A stretch of 64,000 nucleotides of DNA, taken from NCBI GenBank assembly GCA_964596775.1, contig CAZQVN010000001.1, forward strand, positions 124,001 through 188,000, given 5' to 3'. Positions 25,159-32,288 of this stretch are shown here, one piece after another. Source of the DNA: CAZQVN01 sp964596775. GTDB taxonomy: Bacteria > Eisenbacteria > RBG-16-71-46 > JABDJR01 > JAWXBZ01. Positions within the stretch are counted from its first letter, which is position 1. Every line of letters begins with the position of its first letter. The notes beneath the pieces are model-generated. The model saw only the letters and a list, made by a program, of their open reading frames with translations, did not search any database and was not told where the DNA came from. A program made the translations under genes and the position numbers.

Positions 25159-28100
25159 CCGGCCACCGTGGTGGCGGTTTCGGCCTTCGCCCCGGGGCCG
25201 GCCAGCTCCTCCAGCAACTGGAGGGCCGTGGCCAGCGGCGCGTCGCCGGTCTTCTTGACCTTGAGCGCGAACCGGGACCCCGCCGCGAACTCCACCGGCA
25301 CGGTGAGCCGGCCCATCCACGCCTTGAGCTGGTCGCGGTCGGGGGGCTGGGCGAGCTCGACCTCGATCTTCGTGGCGCGGACCTGGATCGACAGCGCGCC
25401 GACGACGCGGCCCAGGACACGCAGGCGGCGGAGGTCGATGAGCGCCTTCGCCTCCGGCGTCAGCTTGCCGAAGCGGTCGGACATTTCCGCATAGAGGACG
25501 TCCACGTCCTCCACCTCGCGCGCGTCGGCCAGGCGCTTGTACATCGCGATCTTCTCCTCGGCGTCGGTGACCAGCTCGTCCGGGAGGAACGCGGCGATGT
25601 CGGTGACGACGCGCGGTTCGACCGCCGCGTCGACCGGCAGCCCCTTGACCTCCTTGACCGCCTCGTCGAGCAGCCGGCAGTACATGTCGAAGCCGACCGC
25701 GGCCACGAAGCCGTGCTGCTCCGCGCCGAGCAGGTTTCCGGCGCCGCGGATTTCGAGGTCGCGCATGGCCAGGGCGAACCCGGAACCGAGTTCGTCGAAC
25801 TCCGCGATCGCCCGCAGGCGCTTCATGGCGTTTTCGGTGAGCGACTGCCGCGACGGCACCAGGAAGTAGGCGTAGGCCTTCACGTTCGACCGGCCGACCC
25901 GCCCGCGCAGCTGGTAGAGCTGCGCCAGTCCGAACGCGTCGGCGCGGTTGACGAGCAGCGTGTTGACGGACGGAATGTCGAGGCCGTTCTCGATGATCAT
26001 CGTGGACACGAGCACGTCGAGCCGCTTCTCGATGAAGTCGAGCATCACCTTTTCCAGCTGCCGCTCCCCCATCTGGCCGTGGGCCACGCCGATCCGGAGC
26101 ATCGGGCAGAGCTTGTGGATGAACACCGCCATGGCGTCGATCGACTGCACGCGGTTGTGCACGAAGAAGCTCTGGCCGCCGCGGTCGGCCTCGCGGAGCA
26201 GGGCGTCCTGGATCAGGTCCGCGTCGAACTCCACGATCTCGGTGTGGATCGGCAGGCGGTCGCGCGGGGGAGTGTTGATGGCCGAGATGTCGCGCGCGCC
26301 GAGCAGCGACATGTTCAGCGTCCGCGGGATCGGCGTGGCGGTGAGCGTCAGCACGTCCACCTGGGTCCGCATCTGGCGCAGGCGCTCCTTGTGAGTGACG
26401 CCGAACCGCTGCTCCTCGTCGATGATCACGATGCCGAGATCCTTGAACTGCACCTTCTTTCCGAGCAGCGCGTGCGTGCCCACGACCACGTTCACGCTGC
26501 CGTCGGCCACCCCCTTGATGACCGCCTCCCTGTCCTTCGGCGTGCGGAAACGGGAGAGAAGCTCCACCCGGACCGGAAATTCCGCGTAGCGCTCGCTGAA
26601 CGTGGAAAAATGCTGCTGCGCGAGAATCGTGGTGGGCACCAGCACGGCCGCCTGCTTGCCGTCCATGACCGCCTTGAACGCCGCGCGGACCGCCACCTCC
26701 GTCTTGCCGTAGCCCACGTCGCCGCAGACGAGGCGGTCCATCGGCGTCGGGCTCTCCATGTCGCCGTTGACGTCCTCCACGGCCTTCAGCTGGTCGGGGG
26801 TTTCGTCGAACGGGAACGTGCCCTCCAGCTCCTGCTGCCAGACCGTGTTCTTCTGGAACGCGTGGCCCGGGTGCGCTTTCCGCTTCGCGTACAGGTTGAT
26901 CAGGTCGGCGGCGATCTCCTTGATGATCTTCTTCGCCTTGTCCTTCGTCTTGCCCCAGCCGGTGCCGCCGATGCGGGACAGGGACGGTTTGGCCCCCTCC
27001 TCCGACGCGAACTTCTGGACCAGGTCGAGCTGGTCGACGGGGATGTAGAGGCGGTCGCCGGCGCCGTACTCCAGCTGCAGGCAGTCCGTGGTGTGACCGT
27101 TGACCTCGATCCGCTTGATGCCGCGGTAGATGCCGATGCCGTGCTCCACGTGCACCACGTACGTGCCGGGACGGAGGCTCGATATCTCCTTGAGTCCGAA
27201 GCCCGACTTGAACCGGCGCGGCCGGCGGCGACGACGGAGCCGTCCGAAGAATTCGTGGTCGGTGAGAACGGTGACGTTGATTTCGGGGAGCCGGAATCCC
27301 TCCGACAGGACGCCGATCGGGAGACGCACCGGCACGCCGTTCTCGAGCAGCAGCTCGTCGAGGCGGTTCTTCTGCCCCGGGTTGTCGCAGAAGAGCAGGA
27401 CCTGGTCGCCCTTCTCGTGAAGCCCCCTGAGATGGGTCTGCCACATCTCGAGATTCCGTCCGAAGTTTTCCGGCGGCGCGGAGCGCATTGCGACGAGCCG
27501 GGCATCGCCCGGATCCGCGGTGAGGGCCGAGATGCCGACCCGGTCGAACGGGCTCCGGTCGGCGTCGCTGTCCCCGGGCGACCGGAAGAGCTGGCCGGGG
27601 GCGGGCAGGTGCGGGTGATCGCCGTGCAGGCGGTCGTACGCGGCGGTGGCCTCGTCCCACTGGGCGCGTACGGCATCACGGATCAGCCCCGGCTCTTCCT
27701 CGACCAGGATCGTCGAGGCGGGCATGTGCGCCGGTATCGACGTCATCTCCTGGAGCAGGTACGGAGCCAGCTTTTCCACGCCCGGGGGGTACAGTTCCGT
27801 TTCGAACAGCTCGCGGAGTTCCGCGGCGAGGTCCGGCTTCGTGTCCTCGAGCATGAGCAGCGCCAGCTCGACCCGGTCCGGCGTGAGAACGACCTCGTGC
27901 GTCGGGATCAGCGCCACCTCGTCGAGCGGGCGGATCGAGCGCTGGTGCAGAACGTCGAACTCGCGCATCGAGGCGATGAAGTCCTCGTCGATCTCCACCC
28001 GGATCGGGTTGCCGTTCCCCGGCGAATAGACGTCGAGGATTCCGCCGCGGCGCGAAAAGTCGCCGACGTCCTCGACCATCGGCACGCGGCGGTAGCCGAG

Positions 28101-28646
28101 GTAGACGAGGCGCTGCGCGATCTCCTCCACGTCGACCGTGCCGCCGACCTTGAGCCGGACCAGCGACTCCATCAGCACGTTCAGTCCCACGGTGAGCCGG
28201 GAGAATCCGGAGGCCGACATCACGAACGCTCCGTCGGGATTCACGGCCAGGCGGACGAGCGCCTCGAGCCGGTGGGCGGTCGGTTCCGTCTTCGGGATCT
28301 GCGTGTCGTACGGCGCCTGGTCCGGATCGGCGAACAGGAACACGGAGTCGGATCCGAGCCAGTACTCGAGGTCGTCGCGCGCGGCCTCGGCGCGCTCGGA
28401 GTCCGGGGCCACGTAGAGGATCGGCCGGCCCGTCCTGGTGCGGAGCGTGGCGGCCAGCAGCGTCTTCGCCGACCCGGTGAGCTTGTGGACATGGCGGCGG
28501 ATCGGCGCGGGAACTGCGTGAGCCGCGGCGGCCGGACCGCTCCGGGTCAGGTCGGCGAGAAGCCCGGCCACCGCGGGCAGGCCCGCGAGGCTTTCCGGAA
28601 GCCAGACATGCGGTGGCCGATCCACCGGTTTCGATTGCTGTGACAT
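25155..28646 (-). CDS. mfd: Transcription-repair coupling factor Mfd
   Basis: Mfd removes RNA polymerase stalled at DNA lesions and recruits UvrA. The 1163-residue product has full family length: a UvrB-like N-terminus, the CarD-like polymerase-interaction domain (GTYVVHVEHGIGIYRG ... YIPVDQLDLV), the helicase motor with CGDVGYGKTEVA, DEEQRFG, LTATPIPRTL and YQLRGRVGRS, and a C-terminal TRCF domain. The ATG at 28646 has no ribosome-binding site but a predicted -10 ends about 9 bases before it, so the mRNA may be leaderless. It is transcribed divergently from the small secreted protein gene. Confidence 0.96.
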   Translation of the reverse strand: MSQQSKPVDRPPHVWLPESLAGLPAVAGLLADLTRSGPAAAAHAVPAPIRRHVHKLTGSAKTLLAATLRTRTGRPILYVAPDSERAEAARDDLEYWLGSDSVFLFADPDQAPYDTQIPKTEPTAHRLEALVRLAVNPDGAFVMSASGFSRLTVGLNVLMESLVRLKVGGTVDVEEIAQRLVYLGYRRVPMVEDVGDFSRRGGILDVYSPGNGNPIRVEIDEDFIASMREFDVLHQRSIRPLDEVALIPTHEVVLTPDRVELALLMLEDTKPDLAAELRELFETELYPPGVEKLAPYLLQEMTSIPAHMPASTILVEEEPGLIRDAVRAQWDEATAAYDRLHGDHPHLPAPGQLFRSPGDSDADRSPFDRVGISALTADPGDARLVAMRSAPPENFGRNLEMWQTHLRGLHEKGDQVLLFCDNPGQKNRLDELLLENGVPVRLPIGVLSEGFRLPEINVTVLTDHEFFGRLRRRRRPRRFKSGFGLKEISSLRPGTYVVHVEHGIGIYRGIKRIEVNGHTTDCLQLEYGAGDRLYIPVDQLDLVQKFASEEGAKPSLSRIGGTGWGKTKDKAKKIIKEIAADLINLYAKRKAHPGHAFQKNTVWQQELEGTFPFDETPDQLKAVEDVNGDMESPTPMDRLVCGDVGYGKTEVAVRAAFKAVMDGKQAAVLVPTTILAQQHFSTFSERYAEFPVRVELLSRFRTPKDREAVIKGVADGSVNVVVGTHALLGKKVQFKDLGIVIIDEEQRFGVTHKERLRQMRTQVDVLTLTATPIPRTLNMSLLGARDISAINTPPRDRLPIHTEIVEFDADLIQDALLREADRGGQSFFVHNRVQSIDAMAVFIHKLCPMLRIGVAHGQMGERQLEKVMLDFIEKRLDVLVSTMIIENGLDIPSVNTLLVNRADAFGLAQLYQLRGRVGRSNVKAYAYFLVPSRQSLTENAMKRLRAIAEFDELGSGFALAMRDLEIRGAGNLLGAEQHGFVAAVGFDMYCRLLDEAVKEVKGLPVDAAVEPRVVTDIAAFLPDELVTDAEEKIAMYKRLADAREVEDVDVLYAEMSDRFGKLTPEAKALIDLRRLRVLGRVVGALSIQVRATKIEVELAQPPDRDQLKAWMGRLTVPVEFAAGSRFALKVKKTGDAPLATALQLLEELAGPGAKAETATTVAG

Positions 28647-28655
28647 GGGTCGATG

Positions 28656-28685
28656 AGGCTATCAGTTTGCGGCGGGCCGGTCCAA
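28656..28685 (-). promoter_or_regulatory. mfd promoter, 30-base element copy 1
   Basis: On the minus strand TTGGAC (28680-28685) and TAGCCT (28656-28661) are 18 bases apart. TTGGACC and the last 14 bases, CAAACTGATAGCCT, are identical to the element at 31467-31496. The start site would fall about 3 bases before the mfd ATG. Confidence 0.5.
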
Positions 28686-28846
28686 CCGTGCCGCCGCAGG
28701 CGAAGGAGCGTGAAAGTACGGCCAAGAATCGGCGGAGCCACGGCGTCACTGGGCACGAAGGGGCGGCGCATCGGCCGCCCGGCTCACCCGGCCGGGACGA
28801 CAACCGCTCCCGGGCCGGCCTCCCCGATCACCGAAAGGAAGGTTCC

Positions 28847-29194
28847 ATGAAGCGCGCACTGCTCGGAGTACTGGCCGCCGTCGTTCTTGTCGTGGCCACT
28901 CACGGAGTCGGCCATGCCGAATCCTGCACGGCCACCGGGAACAACATCACCGTGGCCGCATCGAACGGCTCCGGGAGCCGCAACGTGACCGTGACCGACA
29001 CGAACGGCACGGTCCACAACTTCACCGTGCCCGATCCGTCCACGCTGCTGAACAAGCTCAACAACGCCGCGAGCCAGGGGGCGGGGTGCACGGTGACGAT
29101 CGAGTACAACAACAACGACCAGATCACCGGGGTGAAGGGGTGCAACACGATGGCGGAACCGCGGCCGATCGGAACCTGGAAGCCGAACTTCTGA
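28847..29194 (+). CDS. Small secreted protein of unknown function
   Basis: I do not recognise this 115-residue protein. A clear signal peptide (MKRALLGVLAAVVLVVATHG, cleavage near GHA) is followed by a mature part rich in Thr, Asn and Val, with SCTATG, VTVTDTNG and a GAGCTVTIEYNNN segment, and only three cysteines. AAGGAAGG lies just upstream of the ATG. It is probably a periplasmic or surface beta-rich protein. It stands alone, divergent from mfd and convergent with the BatA-like gene. Confidence 0.7.
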   Translation: MKRALLGVLAAVVLVVATHGVGHAESCTATGNNITVAASNGSGSRNVTVTDTNGTVHNFTVPDPSTLLNKLNNAASQGAGCTVTIEYNNNDQITGVKGCNTMAEPRPIGTWKPNF

Positions 29195-29202
29195 GCGATG
29201 CC

Positions 29203-29233
29203 GGCGGGAGGGATCCCGGCGATCCTTCCCGCC
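29203..29233. terminator. Hairpin between convergent genes
   Basis: Arms of 13 bases (GGCGGGAGGGATC and GATCCTTCCCGCC) pair with a single G-U around the loop CCGGC. This is 8 bases past the stop of the small secreted protein and about 45 bases past the stop of the opposing BatA-like gene. The stem is strong but without a T-run. Confidence 0.45.
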
Positions 29234-29278
29234 GCGAGTTCCGCCGAATGCCCGGGCGCCGGGCGGAAACGCGACCCG

Positions 29279-31363
29279 TCAGGCCCCGCCCTTGCGCGAC
29301 AGCCAGCCTTCGAGGGCCAGCAGCGCCAGTGCCGCCACGAGGAATTCCCGCCAGAATTCGCGACCGTAGCGGGCCTGGCGGACGAGCTCGTCCACGCTGT
29401 CGTTCTTCTTCAGCAGGCGGACCTGTCGGCCGGGAAACAGCCCGGCCAGTTCCGCGTCGGGAATCGACGCCAGGTTGGACTCGCGCGTGTCCACGTTGAC
29501 CGGGAGTTCGGCGAGAACCGTGCTTCCGGCCTTCAGCTTGTAGAGACCGGGAGCCGGAACGGCGTCGGAGGTGAGCACGAAACCCTGGCTGGTCTTCGCG
29601 CTGGCCACGCCGAGCACCACGTTGTCCGGACCTTCCGCAATGAGCGTGGCGCCCGTCGGAACCGCCGACTCCTCGACGACGTGCTCGAGCGGCTGGCCGA
29701 CGAGAGCGCTCCCCTTCGTTTCACGCCCCCCAAGGTGGTAGACAAGCTGGTGGAGCAGCGGGAGAAACGCCCCGTGCGTGCAGAAGTTGTTCCAGCGGGC
29801 GTCGAACGAGGAGCAGAACAGGGCCCCGCCGTCCGTTTCCACCAGCGCCGGAAGACTGGTGCCGAACTCCGCGAGAATCCGCCCGCGATCTCCGACGTCC
29901 GACGCCACGACGCGCCAGAACTGGGCTCCGGACAGAGGCTCGCCGGGCGTGGCCCGGAAACCGGCGAACGCGGCGTGACCGGCCACCCGCGGCGTCAGGG
30001 TAAAGAACGTGCTGGCGCTGCGGAGGTCGCCACGGGTTTCGATGAGGCGGATGCCCGGAAGAAGGGCGGGGAGAAGCTCCTCATTATAATGTCGGAGATC
30101 GACGCGGTCGCCGAGCGCCACCATCACCCGCCCGCCCGCGTCCTGCCAGGACTTGAGCCGACCGAGCGTTTCGCGGTTCAGGCGTTCCACGTTGTTCAGG
30201 AACACGACCTGGAACGGAACGAGATCCACCGCTCCGATGTTCGGGGCCGTTTCCACCGTGGTGTCGAACTGCCCGACGCCGGCGCCGGGGGAAAGCGCCA
30301 GGCTCACGAACGGGGTCAGTTCTTCGCCGGCCCGGGCCCCCTCCACGACCAGGATCCGGAACGCGCGCCCCCCTTCGGCGGCGAAATAGCGCGTGTCGTC
30401 GGCGGCGAGACGATCGCCGGAGAGGCGGACCTGCCCCGCGGTGACATCGGCGGATTCGTCGAGCAGCGGAACGATGGCGTTGTTCGCCGAGTTCGGTTCG
30501 ATCGTCACCGGGCTCTCGCCGACCGTCTTCCCCCCCATGGAAACGTTGATCGTAATCGCTTCCGCCGGGCGGGTGGAGTGGTTGGCCACGCGGACGCGGG
30601 CGCTCCGGTCCGGGCCCAGGCCGTCGATGACGACCTGCTCGATGGCCGCATTGTCGACCGGACCGTCGGACACCGGCAGAAGGTAGATGCGGGTATCCTC
30701 GCCGACGAGATCGGCGAGATAGCCGCCGGGCGACTCGGCGTATTCCCCGAGTCCGGACCGCTGGAAATCGCTGATGATGAACAACTCGCGGTTCAGCGCC
30801 TCGGACTTCCTGAGGCGCGATCCGGCGTCGCGGATCGCCTCGACGAGATCCGTGGCGCCCCAGCCGGGCTCGAGGACCTGGAGTTCGTTCTTGAGCCCGA
30901 GGCGGTCGTGGAACGGCGGCGCTTTCGATTCGAGTCCGGGCGTCGTGCCGACGAGATGGATTTCGTCGCCATCCTCCAGCGCCTCGGCCACCTCGAGAGC
31001 CCGGGCCCGGGCATCCTGGTAGAGCATGCCCCGCTCGGTCACCGCCTGCATGCTGAACGAGCGGTCGAAGATCACCGCCACCGCGCTTTCCCCCCGGGAC
31101 TTGCCGAGGGCGTAATCGCCGCGAAGGGCGGGGCGGCCCAGCGCCAGGGCCACGAGGGTGATCACCAGAACCCGGAGCAGGAGGATCAGCCACTGCGTGA
31201 CCTTCACCCGCTTCACCCGCCGTTTCGCGATTTCCTCGATGAACAGGAGCGACGAGAACGGCACCCGGGTCTGCTTGCGGCGGCTGAACAGGTGGATGAG
31301 GATCGGCACGGCCGCGGCCGCCAGACCGGCGAGAAACGCTGCATTGAGGAACGAAAATGGCAT
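29279..31363 (-). CDS. BatA-like membrane protein with von Willebrand A domain
   Basis: The 694-residue product starts with a BatA N-terminal region (helix at about 5-25, the RRKQTRVPFSSLLFIEEI motif and a second helix at 58-77). A von Willebrand A-like domain follows with the metal-site motif DRSFSM, then a glutaminase-like/CARDB-like middle and a last helix near the C-terminus. This architecture is typical of proteins encoded beside MoxR and DUF58 genes (aerotolerance or envelope chaperone loci). Here the MoxR-DUF58 pair lies 20 kb away. It is probably an inner-membrane protein with a large periplasmic part; its role is unproven. Confidence 0.82.
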   Translation of the reverse strand: MPFSFLNAAFLAGLAAAAVPILIHLFSRRKQTRVPFSSLLFIEEIAKRRVKRVKVTQWLILLLRVLVITLVALALGRPALRGDYALGKSRGESAVAVIFDRSFSMQAVTERGMLYQDARARALEVAEALEDGDEIHLVGTTPGLESKAPPFHDRLGLKNELQVLEPGWGATDLVEAIRDAGSRLRKSEALNRELFIISDFQRSGLGEYAESPGGYLADLVGEDTRIYLLPVSDGPVDNAAIEQVVIDGLGPDRSARVRVANHSTRPAEAITINVSMGGKTVGESPVTIEPNSANNAIVPLLDESADVTAGQVRLSGDRLAADDTRYFAAEGGRAFRILVVEGARAGEELTPFVSLALSPGAGVGQFDTTVETAPNIGAVDLVPFQVVFLNNVERLNRETLGRLKSWQDAGGRVMVALGDRVDLRHYNEELLPALLPGIRLIETRGDLRSASTFFTLTPRVAGHAAFAGFRATPGEPLSGAQFWRVVASDVGDRGRILAEFGTSLPALVETDGGALFCSSFDARWNNFCTHGAFLPLLHQLVYHLGGRETKGSALVGQPLEHVVEESAVPTGATLIAEGPDNVVLGVASAKTSQGFVLTSDAVPAPGLYKLKAGSTVLAELPVNVDTRESNLASIPDAELAGLFPGRQVRLLKKNDSVDELVRQARYGREFWREFLVAALALLALEGWLSRKGGA

Positions 31364-31466
31364 GTCTGCTCTTGTTTTCTCTTGAGGGTGACCGGCGCCC
31401 GGCCGGAGGTTCGGAGTTCCTGTCCCGGCACGGACGGAGGGGCCGACCGGACCGCACGGGACAAAC

Positions 31467-31496
31467 AGGCTATCAGTTTGAGCCTCCCGGGTCCAA
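31467..31496 (-). promoter_or_regulatory. BatA-gene promoter, 30-base element copy 2
   Basis: TTGGAC (31491-31496) and TAGCCT (31467-31472) on the minus strand are 18 bases apart, as in the mfd copy at 28656-28685. They share TTGGACC and CAAACTGATAGCCT exactly, with 9 differing or partly differing bases between. The predicted leader before the ATG is about 97 bases. Confidence 0.5.
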
Positions 31497-31616
31497 GCGG
31501 TGAAACGTCCGGAGGCCCGGAAACGGGACGCATGGGAGGGTAACCCGCTGGGAGGCTGGATTCTCCGGGGTTTTCAGGGGGGCGACCGTTTGGGGAAACC
31601 GCGACGGCGGTGAACC

Positions 31617-31625
31617 TGATATGAT
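31617..31625 (+). promoter_or_regulatory. Extended -10 promoter of the YtxH-like gene
   Basis: TGATATGAT combines the extended TGn motif with the near-consensus -10 TATGAT. No well-placed -35 is visible. The expected start is about 78 bases before the ATG. Confidence 0.4.
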
Positions 31626-31709
31626 ACGGAAAATCATCTCAGAGCCTGATGCGGCGTTGACCGCCACCCGGCCACGGGCCGGGGCCCCAAACAAAAAGCG
31701 AGGTCAAAG

Positions 31710-32027
31710 ATGTCCGACTATTCGAACTACGACGAAGACACCCGAAGCTCCGATCGCATGACCGGCATGGCCATCGGCCTGCTGGTCGGATCGGTCATCG
31801 GCGCCGGAGTGGCGCTCCTGCTCGCCCCGAAGACCGGCGCCTACACCCGGAACCGGCTCCGCAACACGGCCCGCAGGTTCGGCGCCAACGCTTCGAGCGT
31901 CGTGGCCGACGTGCAGAACACGATGGAAGAAACGCTCCGTACCGCCGGCGACCGCGCCGGAAGCGTGGTGGACGACGTCACGCGGAACGTGAAGGACGCG
32001 ATCGGAACCGCCCGCAAGCGCGGCTAG
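31710..32027 (+). CDS. YtxH-domain small membrane-anchored protein
   Basis: The 105-residue product has one membrane segment (GMAIGLLVGSVIGAGVALLLAPKTG, about 19-43), the hallmark APKTG turn and an amphipathic C-terminal helix, as in YtxH/general stress proteins. The ATG follows a GCGAGG-like site with 6-base spacing. It is a single-gene unit with its own promoter and a strong terminator. Family members respond to stress in Bacillus; nothing more specific can be said. Confidence 0.8.
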   Translation: MSDYSNYDEDTRSSDRMTGMAIGLLVGSVIGAGVALLLAPKTGAYTRNRLRNTARRFGANASSVVADVQNTMEETLRTAGDRAGSVVDDVTRNVKDAIGTARKRG

Positions 32028-32061
32028 ACGATCCGCCGGGATTTTCAGGAAACATCAGACC

Positions 32062-32099
32062 GCCGGCCGCCTCGTTTTCGGGGCGGCCGGCTCGTTTTT
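32062..32099 (+). terminator. Rho-independent terminator of the YtxH-like gene
   Basis: GCCGGCCGCC (32062-32071) and GGCGGCCGGC (32082-32091) form a perfect 10-base stem with a 10-base loop, followed by TCGTTTTT. It lies 34 bases after the stop and is among the clearest terminators in the window. Confidence 0.9.
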
Positions 32100-32121
32100 G
32101 TTGAAAATTTTCGTCTTTCCG

Positions 32122-32149
32122 ATTGCCGGGCTCTCCCGGGACATATTAG
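32122..32149 (+). promoter_or_regulatory. Candidate promoter of the TonB-receptor operon
   Basis: ATTGCC (32122-32127) and TATTAG (32144-32149) are 16 bases apart. The spacer contains the inverted repeat CCGGG-CTCT-CCCGG. A leader of about 130 bases would precede the ATG at 32289. Confidence 0.35.
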
Positions 32150-32288
32150 AGTGAGCCCAGTCGTCCCAAGTGAACGCTCGGCAGTCGGTCCCCTCATCGC
32201 ATGCCCGTGTTTCCATCCGGACCACCATCGGACACCTCCCCGTCCGTTTCTGCCGCGCACAGCCGCATGAAAAGGGGGATGTCCGTCC

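Larger units (their letters stand above)
31364..31709. other. Divergent intergenic region of 346 bases
   Basis: The region between the BatA-like gene and the YtxH-like gene holds the minus-strand element at 31467-31496 and the plus-strand extended -10 at 31617-31625. I see no additional gene, RNA or repeat in it. Confidence 0.5.
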
